From NCBI GenBank assembly GCA_003553565.1, contig PWER01000116.1, forward strand, positions 1 through 64,000: a stretch of 64,000 nucleotides of DNA, in the 5' to 3' direction. Below, one piece after another: positions 27,671 to 35,964 of this stretch. The translations under genes and the position numbers were made by a program. This DNA comes from Nitriliruptoria bacterium. Lineage in GTDB: Bacteria > Actinomycetota > Nitriliruptoria > Euzebyales > Egibacteraceae. The notes below the pieces were generated by a model. That model had not been told where the DNA came from. It saw only the letters and a program-made list of their open reading frames with translations, and ran no database searches. The number at the start of each line of letters is the position of its first letter. Position 1 is the stretch's first letter.

Positions 27671-28375
27671 ATGGCGGTGACGGCGATCCTGCTCGCCGGC
27701 GGGTCCGGCACCCGCACCGGCGCGGACCGCAACAAGGTGCTCCTCCCCGCCGGTGACCGTCCTCTGCTCCAGTGGTCGCTGGAGACCCTGGAGGCCTGCG
27801 ACGAGGTCGACGAAGTCCTGCTGGTGATCCGCGAGGAGGACCGGTCCGACGCCGAGGCGCTCGCCGCCACCTGCGCGCCGAGCAAGCTGCGGGGGCTGGT
27901 GCCCGGAGGGGCGAGCCGCCACGCCAGCGAGGCAGCCGGCATCCGCGCGCTGGCCAGCGACATCCGCGCCGGGCGGATCGCGGTGGTCGCGGTCCACGAC
28001 GCCGCGCGCCCGCTGGCCTCGGCGGCGCTGACCGCCACGACGGTGGCAACGGCCCGCGCGGTCGGTGGCGCCGTCCCTGCCCTGCCGCTGCCCGCGCCGG
28101 TGGTGCGCGCCGACGACGACCGCACGCGGGCGGTCGAGGTCGGCGCACTGCGGCGGGTGCAGACCCCGCAGGCGTTTCGCGCTGACGCGCTGCTGGCAGC
28201 CTACGAGGCCGCCGACGCCGAGGGGACGCAGGGCGCCGACACCGCCGAGACCGTGCTGCGGCACTCGCAGCTGACGGTGCGCGCGGTGCCCGGTGAGGAG
28301 CGCAACCGCAAGGTCACCTTCGCCGAGGACCTCGACGCCGTCGTGCGTGCGGCGGGCCCGCCGGCGTCGCGGTGA
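27671..28375 (+). CDS. ispD: 2-C-methyl-D-erythritol 4-phosphate cytidylyltransferase
   Basis: A 234-residue MEP-pathway enzyme that joins CTP and methylerythritol phosphate. Catalytic residues are present: Arg15 in AGGSGTRTG, Lys22 in DRNKVLL, and a Lys in NRKVTFAEDL near the C-terminus. VHDAARPL and RVQTPQAF are intact, while PVTDTIK is changed to PAPVVRA. CGGAGG lies 4-5 nt before the ATG. It is transcribed towards carD and separated from it by a terminator. In many actinobacteria carD, ispD and ispF form one run on the same strand, so this copy appears inverted. Confidence 0.9.
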   Translation: MAVTAILLAGGSGTRTGADRNKVLLPAGDRPLLQWSLETLEACDEVDEVLLVIREEDRSDAEALAATCAPSKLRGLVPGGASRHASEAAGIRALASDIRAGRIAVVAVHDAARPLASAALTATTVATARAVGGAVPALPLPAPVVRADDDRTRAVEVGALRRVQTPQAFRADALLAAYEAADAEGTQGADTAETVLRHSQLTVRAVPGEERNRKVTFAEDLDAVVRAAGPPASR

Positions 28376-28418
28376 GGGCACCCACCACCGGTCGCGTCCA
28401 CGGGCCGGCGCGGTGACC

Positions 28419-28464
28419 GAACACACCACAGGGCCGGCCCGTAGGCCGGCCCTGTGGTGTGTTC
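28419..28464. terminator. Strong bidirectional terminator between ispD and carD
   Basis: A perfect 21-bp stem: the left arm covers 28419-28439 (begins GAACACACCACAGG) and the right arm 28444-28464, with the 4-nt loop CGTA. It lies between the convergent ends of ispD (+) and carD (-). The outer third is AT-mixed, giving U-rich tails in both directions (GTGTTC; on the other strand the same). Confidence 0.92.
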
Positions 28465-28497
28465 CGTCCCGCGGCAGGCCGCGGGCGGTCAAGGCGC

Positions 28498-29016
28498 CTA
28501 GACGGCCTCGTCGGCGCCCGCCTGGGCGAGGTCCTCGTCGATCAGGAGGTCATCGAGGAAGGCCTCGGTGTCGTCCTCGCTCTTGTCGATCGCAGCGGAC
28601 AGCTCGGAGACCAGCACCTGGCGCGCCTTGGTGAGCATCCGCTTCTCGCCCGCGGAGAGGCCCTTGTCGGCCTCACGCAGCGTGAGGTTGCGCACCACCT
28701 CGGCCACCTCGAAGATGTCGCCGCTGCGCAGCTTCTCGTAGTTGGCCTTGAAGCGGCGCGACCAGTTCGTGGGCATCGATCCGTCACGACGCCGCAGCAC
28801 CTCGACCACCTGGTCGGCCTGCTCCGGGGTCACCACGTCGCGCAGCCCGACCGCATCTGTGGCATCGGCCGGGACCATGAGCGTGAGGTCGCCGTAGGTC
28901 ACCTTGAGGACGAGGTAGTCGCGCTCCTCGCCTTCCAGGACCCGCCTCTCCGTGCGCTCGATGACCGCTGCGCCGTGGTGCGGATACACGACGGTGTCGC
29001 CTACGGAGTAGCTCAT
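28498..29016 (-). CDS. carD: CarD family RNA polymerase-binding transcription regulator
   Basis: A 172-residue protein that binds the RNA polymerase beta subunit and stabilises open complexes, especially at rRNA promoters. The N-terminal RID/Tudor-like domain begins SYSVGDTVVYPHHGAAVIE. The C-terminal helical DNA-binding part includes NWSRRFKANYEKL with its conserved Trp. The length is normal (mycobacterial CarD has 162 residues). AAGGGGAG lies 3-4 nt before the ATG at 29016. TACGGT (29084-29079) may be its -10. disA lies upstream on the same strand. Confidence 0.95.
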   Translation of the reverse strand: MSYSVGDTVVYPHHGAAVIERTERRVLEGEERDYLVLKVTYGDLTLMVPADATDAVGLRDVVTPEQADQVVEVLRRRDGSMPTNWSRRFKANYEKLRSGDIFEVAEVVRNLTLREADKGLSAGEKRMLTKARQVLVSELSAAIDKSEDDTEAFLDDLLIDEDLAQAGADEAV

Positions 29017-29183
29017 TCGCTCCCCTTCATGGGCGCCAGCCCAGCAGGGCGGCGCAGGACGTCCGGATCGGGCTTGGGACCGTACCACACCAGGGGTGCT
29101 GGACTCCAATGAACGTGCAGGTCAGGGCCCGATCGGCGACCCGGGACCGTCCTACCGACGTCGTTGGCGGCGCCGGCCGCGCA

Positions 29184-30251
29184 TCAGGAGAACCGGTCGT
29201 GCAGCGACGCCTCGTTGAGGCGGTCCAGCCCCTCGCGGATGGCCCGGGCCCGTGCGGAGCCGATGCCCTCGACCTCGTTGAGGTCGGCGACGCTGGCGGC
29301 CATGATCGCGCGCAGGGACCCGTAGCGCTGGACCAGGCGCTCGATGATGACCTGCGGCAGGCGCGGGATGCGTGACAGCAGGCGGAAGCCGCGCGGGGTG
29401 AGCAGCGTGTCCAGCCCGTCATCGACCTCGCGGTAGCCGAGCACGCTTGCGATCCGGCTCAGCTCGAGCAGCTGGTTGGGGCGCAGCGCGTCGAGCTCGG
29501 CGAGGATCCCGTCGACGTGCTGCTGGCGGTCGGGGCGGTAGTCGCGGACCACCAGGCGTCGCTCGTCCTCGACCCCGAACAGCAGCTCCTCGAGCTGCAG
29601 CTGGATGAGGCGCCCGTCGGTGCCGAGCTCGGCGATGGGGCTCTCGACCTCGTCGGTGATGCGACGGACCATCTCGGCGCGCTGGAGCACGCTGCACACG
29701 TCGCGCAGCGACACGGCGTTGCCGAGCTCCAGCGCCGAGAGCCGGGCGGAGACCTCGTCCAGCCGCGAGCGGTAGCGCTCGAGCGTGGCCAGCGCCTGGT
29801 TGGCGCGGAACAGGACGTTGGACAGCTCTTCGAGGGTGTGCTTGCTGCCGTCGATGTAGAGGCTCACCAAGCGCATCGACTCGCTGACGGCCACCACCGG
29901 CACGCCCGTCTGACGCGCCACCCGCTCGGCGGTGCGGTGCCGCGTGCCCGTCTCGTTGGTGGGGATGGTCGGGTCGGGCACCAGCTGCACGTTGGCCCAC
30001 AGGACCTGCTCGACGTCCTCGTCGACGACGATCGCGCCGTCCATCTTCGCCAGCTCCGACAGGCGCTGGGCGGTGAACCGCGTGTCCATCTGGAACCCGC
30101 CGGACAGGATCGGCTCGACGCGGTCGGGCGCGCCGAGGATCATGATGGCGCCCTTGCCGGAGCGGATGATCCGGTCGATGCCCTCGCGCAGCGCCGTGCC
30201 CGGGGCGACCTTCTCCAGCACCGCCCGCAGGCGCTCGTCGCGCACCGGCAC
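29184..30251 (-). CDS. disA: DNA integrity scanning protein DisA (diadenylate cyclase)
   Basis: A 355-residue enzyme that makes c-di-AMP from two ATP and pauses at branched DNA. Seen: the DAC-domain motifs DGAIVVDED and GTRHRTAERVARQTG (DGA and RHR), the linker helices, and the C-terminal HhH DNA-binding domain (ASVADLNEVEGIGSARARAIREGL). The start codon is GTG with GAGGAGAGG 6-7 nt upstream. It follows radA on the same strand after 111 bp, the standard radA-disA pair. Its product may act on the KhtT-like protein encoded at 6536. Confidence 0.95.
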   Translation of the reverse strand: MPVRDERLRAVLEKVAPGTALREGIDRIIRSGKGAIMILGAPDRVEPILSGGFQMDTRFTAQRLSELAKMDGAIVVDEDVEQVLWANVQLVPDPTIPTNETGTRHRTAERVARQTGVPVVAVSESMRLVSLYIDGSKHTLEELSNVLFRANQALATLERYRSRLDEVSARLSALELGNAVSLRDVCSVLQRAEMVRRITDEVESPIAELGTDGRLIQLQLEELLFGVEDERRLVVRDYRPDRQQHVDGILAELDALRPNQLLELSRIASVLGYREVDDGLDTLLTPRGFRLLSRIPRLPQVIIERLVQRYGSLRAIMAASVADLNEVEGIGSARARAIREGLDRLNEASLHDRFS

Positions 30252-30362
30252 GAGTGCCTCTCCTCTGTGTCGGGTTCCGTGTCGTGGTCTGCGTCGGGTC
30301 GCCTGGCCCGGCAGCGCGCTCGGGTTGCGGCGCCGGCGGGCGCGACCGGAGCCAGGCGGTGC

Positions 30363-31775
30363 CTAGCCCACGGCCCCGGCAGCGCCTGCGGGAGGCTGCA
30401 GGGCCACGGCCAGGGCCTCGCTCACCGTGCGCACCCGTTGCACCGACAGGCCGGCGTCGGGGCCATCATACGCAGTCGGCACCAGCGCGGACTCGCAACC
30501 CAGGCGGGCGGCTTCGGCCAGCCGGTCGGCGGTGCGCGGCACCGGGCGCACCTCGCCGGCCAGGCCGACCTCGCCGAGCAGCACGCCTCGGTCGGGCAGC
30601 GGGCGCTCGGTCTCGCTGGAGGCCACGGCCAGGCAGGCGGCGAGGTCGACCGCGGGCTCGGCCAGGGTCAGGCCGCCCACGCTTGCCACGTACACGTCGC
30701 GCGCCCCGACCGGCAGGCCGGCGCGCTTGTCCAGCACCGCCAGCAGCAGCGCCAACCGCGTGCCGTCGACCCCGGTGGCCACGCGCCGCGGCTGGGTCAG
30801 CGAGGAGGCTGCGGCCAACGCCTGCACCTCTGCCAGCAGCGGGCGATGACCCTCCAGCGCGACGGTCCGTGCCACTCCCGCGGTGCCGGGCTCGCTGCGC
30901 CCGCCGAACACCGCGCTGGGGTCTGCGACGCCGCGCAGGCCCGCGCCGGTCATCTCGAAGCATCCGACCTCGCCGGTGGCCCCGAACCGGTTCTTGGTCG
31001 CGCGCAGCAGGCGCAGGGCGTGCTGGGCCTCACCGCCGAGCTCGCACACCACGTCCACCAGGTGCTCCAGCACCCGCGGGCCGGCCACCGAGCCGTCCTT
31101 GGTGACGTGGCCGACCAGGAGCGTGGCCACGCCCCGCCCCTTGGCCAGCGCCACCAGCGCCGCGGCGACGGCGCGCACCTGGCTGGTGCCGCCGGCCACG
31201 CCGCCGGCGTCCTCGTCGCGCACGGTCTGCACCGAGTCGATGATGACCACGTCGGGCTGGTGGTGGTCGACCAGGGCCACGACGTCGTCGGTGGTGGTCA
31301 CGGCTGCCAGCAGCACCCCGGGGTGGAGGGTGTCGAGCCGCCCGGCGCGCAGCCGCACCTGGGCGCGCGACTCCTCGGCGGTGGCGTACAGCGCGGTGCG
31401 GCCCTGCCGTGCCAGCGCGTCGGCGGCCTGCAGCAGCAGCGTCGACTTGCCGGCGCCGGGCTCGCCACCGACCAGCGTGACCGAGCCGGGCACCAGTCCC
31501 CCGCCGAGCACGCGGTCGAGCTCGGCGATCCCGGTGCGGGCCCGGTCGCGCTCGTCGCCGGCCACCGCGTGGATCGGTTGGGCGACGAGCTCACCGACCG
31601 GTGCCGCCGCGCCCCGCGCGCCAGCCGGGTCGCGGCGCTCCCCCGCCCGCGCGGGCTGCTCGACCATGGTGCCCCAGGCGCCGCACTCCGGGCACTGGCC
31701 GAGCCACTTGGGCTCGGTGCGCCCGCACGCCTCGCAGCGCACCACCGCGCGCGTCCCCGCTTTGGTCCTCGTCAT
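30363..31775 (-). CDS. radA: DNA repair protein RadA (Sms)
   Basis: A 470-residue RecA-like helicase for branch migration in recombination. Seen: the N-terminal zinc finger with Cys14, Cys17, Cys28 and Cys31, Walker A GGEPGAGKST, the RadA-specific KNRFG motif in RATKNRFGATGEVG, and a C-terminal Lon-like domain with GVLLGEVGLAGEVRPV. The start at 31775 is fixed by the zinc finger and by a TAGGAT box ending 7 nt upstream, so the mRNA is probably leaderless. It is followed by disA. Confidence 0.95.
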   Translation of the reverse strand: MTRTKAGTRAVVRCEACGRTEPKWLGQCPECGAWGTMVEQPARAGERRDPAGARGAAAPVGELVAQPIHAVAGDERDRARTGIAELDRVLGGGLVPGSVTLVGGEPGAGKSTLLLQAADALARQGRTALYATAEESRAQVRLRAGRLDTLHPGVLLAAVTTTDDVVALVDHHQPDVVIIDSVQTVRDEDAGGVAGGTSQVRAVAAALVALAKGRGVATLLVGHVTKDGSVAGPRVLEHLVDVVCELGGEAQHALRLLRATKNRFGATGEVGCFEMTGAGLRGVADPSAVFGGRSEPGTAGVARTVALEGHRPLLAEVQALAAASSLTQPRRVATGVDGTRLALLLAVLDKRAGLPVGARDVYVASVGGLTLAEPAVDLAACLAVASSETERPLPDRGVLLGEVGLAGEVRPVPRTADRLAEAARLGCESALVPTAYDGPDAGLSVQRVRTVSEALAVALQPPAGAAGAVG

Positions 31776-31788
31776 GGCGCTGATCCTA
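31776..31788 (-). promoter_or_regulatory. Leaderless promoter of radA
   Basis: TAGGAT on the minus strand (31788-31783) is followed by exactly 7 nt and then the radA ATG, with no room for a ribosome binding site. The geometry is identical to the TAGAAT box before the DUF222-HNH gene. Confidence 0.65.
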
Positions 31789-31826
31789 CTGGGACCCTGC
31801 GACAGTCCCGTCTTGGCTGTGCACAG

Positions 31827-31859
31827 CGGGGCCGCAGCGGGGCCGCAGCGGGGCCGCAG
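31827..31859. repeat. 11-bp tandem repeat, 3 copies
   Basis: Three perfect copies of GCGGGGCCGCA in the 110-bp gap between the end of the Mrp operon and radA, just upstream of the radA promoter region. The unit length equals that of the repeat at 1-88 but the sequence differs. Confidence 0.9.
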
Positions 31860-31885
31860 CCCAGCGCGAGCACCGCGGGCGGTCG

Positions 31886-33361
31886 CTACAGCGGCAGCAG
31901 CGCAGCGGTGACGGGCTCGAGCACGCCGCTGACGATGGCGAAGTTGCCCAGGCCGATCACCACCACGCCGGCACCCAGCACCGCCACCGGCGCGAGGTAC
32001 TGCGGCGCCGGCTCGACCGCGTTGGCCACGGCCTCCTCGGCCGGGTCGAAGGTCATCACCTGCTGGAACACCCGCACGAAGTAGCCGGCCGTGAGCAGCG
32101 TGCTGGCCATGATGATCACCACGAAGGCCCAGTTGCCGGCCTCGACGCTGCCCCACAGCAGGTAGAACTTGCTCCAGAAGCCGGCGGTGGGCGGCACGCC
32201 CACCATGGAGGCGGCGGCCAGCGCCGCGGCGAACATGGTCAGGGGCATGCGCCGCGCGAGCCCCGCGAACCGCGGGATCTCGCGGATCCCGGTCTGGGCC
32301 AGGATGCTGCCGGCCACCAGGAACAGCGCGCTCTTCATCACCGCGTGGTTGAGCACGTGCAGCAGCGCGCCGGTCAGCCCCTGCTCGTTGGCCAGCCCGA
32401 TCCCCAGGCCGATGAACCCCAGCTGCGCCACGGTGCTGTAGGCCAGCATGCGCTTGAAGTCGCGCTGCAGGATCGCCATCACCGAGCCGAACACGATGCC
32501 CGCCGCGCCGAACCAGCCCACCGCCGAGGTGGCGGTCACCGCACCGTCGAGCAGCTCGGGCGGGGCGACCGACAGCAGGATCCGCACCAGCGCGTAGGCG
32601 GCCGCCTTGACCTGCACCGCGGCCAGCAGCGCCGCCACCGCCGGCGGCGCGAAGCTGTGGGCCTCGGGCAGCCACACGTGCAGCGGGAACAGCGCCATCT
32701 TCAGCGCCAGGCCGATGACGATCAGCGCGAACGCGGCGGCCACCGTCGGCGAGTCGGCGATCCCGGTGAGCTGCGCGGCGACGTCGGTCATGTTCAGCGA
32801 CCCGGTCGTGAGGTAGAGGAACCCCACCCCCAGCAGGTAGAGCATGCTGCCGAGCGTGCCGAAGATCAGGTAGCGAAACGCCGCGAAGGTGGCGCGCGCG
32901 CCGCCCAGCCCGATGAGGGCGTAGGTGGCGATCGCGTAGATCTCCAGGAACCCGAACAGGTTGAACAGGTCGCCGGCCATGACCACGCCGAGCAGCCCGG
33001 CCAGCAGCAGCAGCACCAGCGGGTACAGCGGCATCCGCCGCGGCGGTGTGGCGTCGAAGCCCGCCCGCGTCGGGAAGATCAGCGTGATCAGCCCGATGCC
33101 GGTGATCACCAGCGTCATGTAGCTGGCCAGGGGATCGAGGACGTACTCGATGCCGATCGGCGGCGGCCAGCCACCGAGCTCGTGGATGATGGTGCCGTCG
33201 GTGAGGACCACGACGAGGCCGGCGACGGCCAGGGCGAACGCGCCGCCGGCGCCGGCCAGCGCCACCGCGAACGCGGCCTGCTGGCGCCAGGGACCGACGA
33301 TGCCGGCGATCGCGGCGGTGATGAACAGCACCGCGAGCAGCAGCAGCGGCAGGGCGGTCAC
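31886..33361 (-). CDS. mnhD: Mrp antiporter subunit D-like (third large subunit)
   Basis: A 491-residue proton-conducting membrane protein with about 14 helices, homologous to NuoM/NuoN and MrpD. Seen: the Glu in the NLFGFLEIYAIATYALIG helix and the Lys in LALKMALFPLHVWLPEAHSFAPPAVAALLAAVQVKAAAYALVR, both typical proton-path residues. It is the last gene of the Mrp operon. The GTG start overlaps the MnhC stop by 4 bp. Among the three large subunits here it follows MnhC as canonical MrpD does. Confidence 0.9.
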   Translation of the reverse strand: MTALPLLLLAVLFITAAIAGIVGPWRQQAAFAVALAGAGGAFALAVAGLVVVLTDGTIIHELGGWPPPIGIEYVLDPLASYMTLVITGIGLITLIFPTRAGFDATPPRRMPLYPLVLLLLAGLLGVVMAGDLFNLFGFLEIYAIATYALIGLGGARATFAAFRYLIFGTLGSMLYLLGVGFLYLTTGSLNMTDVAAQLTGIADSPTVAAAFALIVIGLALKMALFPLHVWLPEAHSFAPPAVAALLAAVQVKAAAYALVRILLSVAPPELLDGAVTATSAVGWFGAAGIVFGSVMAILQRDFKRMLAYSTVAQLGFIGLGIGLANEQGLTGALLHVLNHAVMKSALFLVAGSILAQTGIREIPRFAGLARRMPLTMFAAALAAASMVGVPPTAGFWSKFYLLWGSVEAGNWAFVVIIMASTLLTAGYFVRVFQQVMTFDPAEEAVANAVEPAPQYLAPVAVLGAGVVVIGLGNFAIVSGVLEPVTAALLPL

Positions 33362-33813
33362 GAGCGCGGCTCCTCGGGGTCGGCGGCGTCGTGATCAGCA
33401 CCGTGATCAGCGCCGTGGTCATCGACGCGGTGGCCCTCGATCGGCTCAGCGGCCAGCTGCGCGGCGATCTCGTCCTCGTCGAAGGTCCCGTGCCGGCGGT
33501 AGATGCGCAGCAGGAACGACAGCGCCACGCCCAGCACCCCGACGCCCACGACCAGGGCGGTGAGGATCAGCAGGTGCGGCAGCGGGTTCACGTAGGTGTC
33601 GGCGGCGGTGCCGAGCTCCTCCTCGATCACCGGCACCGTGGCGCCCATCTGGGCCGCGCCCTGGATGAAGAACAGGTAGATGGCGGTCTGGAAGATCACC
33701 ATCCCCACCAGCTTCTTGACGAGGTTGCGCTTGGCGAGCATCCCGTACAGGCCGATGGCGAGCAGCACCATCACGCCCACGTACACGGTGCGGTCGAACA
33801 GCAGCTCGGCCAT
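33358..33813 (-). CDS. mnhC: Na+/H+ antiporter subunit MnhC (NuoK-like)
   Basis: A 151-residue NuoK homologue with three transmembrane helices (residues about 8-25, 34-53 and 78-102) and a His/Asp/Glu-rich tail (DDHGADHGADHDAADPEE) that is longer than usual. The conserved acidic residue sits in the first helices as in NuoK. It overlaps mnhB by 1 bp (TGATG) and mnhD by 4 bp. Confidence 0.92.
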   Translation of the reverse strand: MAELLFDRTVYVGVMVLLAIGLYGMLAKRNLVKKLVGMVIFQTAIYLFFIQGAAQMGATVPVIEEELGTAADTYVNPLPHLLILTALVVGVGVLGVALSFLLRIYRRHGTFDEDEIAAQLAAEPIEGHRVDDHGADHGADHDAADPEEPRS

Positions 33814-34283
33814 CAGGACCCGCCCTCGGTGACGGCATCGAAGATCGCCAGGATCGTGCCGGCCACGGCGATGCCGATGGCCAGCTCCACGATGAGGATG
33901 CCGAAGTAGCGCAGGCGGCTGGCGGCCAGCTCGGCGATCGGCACCGCGGCGTAGTCGAGGAACGCCCCGCCGAACAGCATCGGCGCGACCCCGACGGCCA
34001 CGAACACCAGGAACGCCGCCAGCGCGACGGCCAGCACCCGGTCACCGGGCAGTCGACGCGCCATGGCGGCACCGGGGAAGGCCACCTTGAGCATCACCGG
34101 GCCCACGGCGATGAGCACGCCGCCGCCGAAGCCCCCGCCGGGCCCGTAGTGGCCGTGGGCGGTGACGTAGAGCCCGAACAGCATCACGAAGGGCGCCAGC
34201 AGCGTCGCGATCGTGCGCACCACCTCGCTGGGGTAGGCGCCGACCAGCAGGCCCTGCTCGGCTGGCAGCTCGCGCTCGGCCAT
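33813..34283 (-). CDS. mnhB: Na+/H+ antiporter subunit MnhB
   Basis: A 156-residue membrane protein of the MnhB family (four helices). Seen: the family-typical LYVTAHGHYGPGGGFGGGVLIAVGP, with the PGGGFxGG loop. The start at 34283 overlaps the previous gene by 1 bp. The upstream gene carries the DUF4040/MbhE part that in many bacteria is fused to MnhA. Confidence 0.93.
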   Translation of the reverse strand: MAERELPAEQGLLVGAYPSEVVRTIATLLAPFVMLFGLYVTAHGHYGPGGGFGGGVLIAVGPVMLKVAFPGAAMARRLPGDRVLAVALAAFLVFVAVGVAPMLFGGAFLDYAAVPIAELAASRLRYFGILIVELAIGIAVAGTILAIFDAVTEGGS

Positions 34284-34813
34284 CAGTGGGCCTCCCGCAG
34301 CAGGATGACCAGGCACGCCAGGCCCGCGGTGACGATCACCAGCGTCTCGCCCAGGGTGTCGAAGGAGCGGTAGTCGGCGAGCACCGAGGTGACCACGTTG
34401 GGCGTCTCGGTGTCCTCCAGCGAGCCCTCGATGTAGTCCGGCGAGATGCGCTGGTGGCCCGGCGCCTCGGGGTCGGCGTAGTCGGGCAGGTCGACGCTGC
34501 CGACCAGCATGAGGCCGAGGAAGCCCGCCACCAGCAGGCCCGGCAGCCAGCGGGAGCGCCCGCCCTCGACCGAGGTGTCGCGCCGCCCGGTGAGCAGCAC
34601 CGCACCGACCAGCAGCAGGCCCGTGACGCCGGCGCCGATCACGACCTCGACCAGCGCCACGTCGGGGGCGGCCATGCCCGCGAACAGCAGCGCCACGAAC
34701 AGGCTGTAGGCGGCCAGCACCGCGATCGTGCCGAGCAGGTCGCGCAGCCACAGCGCCAGCAGCGCCGTGGGGATCATGATCAGGAAGATGATCAGCTCGA
34801 GCGGCCAGATCAC
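34283..34813 (-). CDS. DUF4040/MbhD-MbhE subunit (split C-terminus of MrpA)
   Basis: A 176-residue membrane protein combining an MbhD-like DUF4040 domain (residues about 1-75, with AAPDVALVEVVIGAGVTGLLLVGA) and an MbhE-like C-terminal part (PNVVTSVLADYRSFDTLGETLVIVTAGLACLVIL). In Bacillus-type MrpA these sit at the C-terminus of one long subunit; here they are a separate gene, as in archaeal Mrp and Mbh clusters. The GTG start overlaps mnhG by 4 bp. Confidence 0.9.
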   Translation of the reverse strand: MIWPLELIIFLIMIPTALLALWLRDLLGTIAVLAAYSLFVALLFAGMAAPDVALVEVVIGAGVTGLLLVGAVLLTGRRDTSVEGGRSRWLPGLLVAGFLGLMLVGSVDLPDYADPEAPGHQRISPDYIEGSLEDTETPNVVTSVLADYRSFDTLGETLVIVTAGLACLVILLREAH

Positions 34814-35127
34814 GAGGGCTCCTCCGCGTCGGCGTCGGCCGGCGCGTCGCCGAGCTGGTGCTCGGCGCGCGCCATGGCGTGCACGGCCACGGGGTTGGCC
34901 AGGAACGCGAACAGCAGGATCAGCACCAGCTCGGGCGTGCCGGTGTCCCAGCCGTGCTCGACGATCAGGCCGGCGATGACGAAGATGGCGCCGACCGTCT
35001 CGGACTTGCCGACCGCGTGGGTGCGGGCGTAGAAGGTCGGCAGCCGCAGCACGCCCAGCGCGCTGGTGGCCAGGAACACCACCCCGACCGAGATCAGGGC
35101 GATCGCGAGCACCGTGGAGGCCGTCAT
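34810..35127 (-). CDS. mnhG: Na+/H+ antiporter subunit MnhG
   Basis: A 105-residue subunit with three transmembrane helices. The family motif LRLPTFYARTHAVGKSETVGAIFVIAG is intact. The C-terminus ends in an Asp/Glu/Ala-rich tail. It overlaps mnhF and the DUF4040 gene by 4 bp each. MrpG is a small structural subunit needed for assembly of the complex. Confidence 0.95.
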   Translation of the reverse strand: MTASTVLAIALISVGVVFLATSALGVLRLPTFYARTHAVGKSETVGAIFVIAGLIVEHGWDTGTPELVLILLFAFLANPVAVHAMARAEHQLGDAPADADAEEPS

Positions 35128-35390
35128 CGCTCCTGCCCTCCGCCGATGAGGCGGCCGGTGGCCAGCGGCACCAGGAAGCCCAGCAGCGCGAAGGCCACCG
35201 CGAGGTCCACGAACATGGCCACGCGGTCCAGTAGGAACCCGATGATCAGCAGCAGCAGCAACCCGTTGATGGCCACCAGCGAGGAGGCCAGCACACGATC
35301 GAACAGCCGCGGCCCCGCCGCGATCCGGTAGAGGCCGGCCACGGTGATCATGGCGATGGCGATGGCCGCGCCGAGCAGGAACGTGCTCAT
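35124..35390 (-). CDS. mnhF: Na+/H+ antiporter subunit MnhF
   Basis: An 88-residue, three-helix subunit. It matches MnhF in YRIAAGPRLFDRVLASSLVAINGLLLLLIIGFLL and AVAFALLGFLVPLATGRL. It follows mnhE by 31 bp and overlaps mnhG by 4 bp. MrpF with MrpG lies next to subunit A/D helices in solved Mrp complexes and may line the Na+ route. Confidence 0.95.
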   Translation of the reverse strand: MSTFLLGAAIAIAMITVAGLYRIAAGPRLFDRVLASSLVAINGLLLLLIIGFLLDRVAMFVDLAVAFALLGFLVPLATGRLIGGGQER

Positions 35391-35421
35391 CGCAAGCCTC
35401 CTGGATCGGTGGTGGTCGGCC

Positions 35422-35964
35422 TCATCGCTCGTCCTCCGCGGGCACCCAGGTGCTTGCCACGGGCTGGGGGTCGGGCTCCTCGCCGAACAGCTCGGCGATG
35501 CGGCGCTGCAGCTCGCCGCTGCGCACGTCGTCGGCGGCGGCCGGCCACAGCGCGTGGATCAGGAACTCCTCACCGATGACGCGCACGGTGAGCGTGCCGG
35601 GCACCAGCGTGATGGAGTTGGCCAGCGTCGAGCGCGCCAGTGGGTTGCGCAGCCCGGTGCGGAAGCGCACGAAGCCCGGCTCGGTGGGCAGGCTCGGGCG
35701 CAGCACCACCACCGCCAGCTCGGCGGATGACGTGATCATCCGGCCCACCAGCCACGCGGTGAAGCGGGCCAGGCGAGCCAGGCGCAGCGGCAGCAGGCGC
35801 AGCGGCTTGGGCTCGCCCAGCGCGTCGCCGAAGAAGTCGCCCAGCAGCCAGGCCACGCCGGCCGCGGAGACCGCACCGATGGTCAGGTACAGCGGCTGGT
35901 ACTGGTCGGTGAGCACCAGCCAGAAGGCCGCCAGCGCGACGAACAGCCCGATCCGCGTGCGCAT
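35422..35964 (-). CDS. mnhE: Na+/H+ antiporter subunit MnhE
   Basis: A 180-residue subunit with two or three N-terminal helices and a conserved soluble domain (LRNPLARSTLANSITLVPGTLTVRVIGEEFLIHALWP), the hallmark of MnhE. Two start codons touch (GTG-ATG); I chose the ATG at 35964, which shares one base with the stop of the large subunit upstream (TGATG). Confidence 0.93.
   Translation of the reverse strand: MRTRIGLFVALAAFWLVLTDQYQPLYLTIGAVSAAGVAWLLGDFFGDALGEPKPLRLLPLRLARLARFTAWLVGRMITSSAELAVVVLRPSLPTEPGFVRFRTGLRNPLARSTLANSITLVPGTLTVRVIGEEFLIHALWPAAADDVRSGELQRRIAELFGEEPDPQPVASTWVPAEDER

Noticed and set aside
30363-33422. A single 1019-residue open frame joining radA to a protein over the Mrp region
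   Set aside because: Only the last 470 residues match RadA. The upstream part is Arg/Ala-rich frame shadow of the overlapping Mrp subunit gene, and a leaderless promoter sits at the radA ATG.
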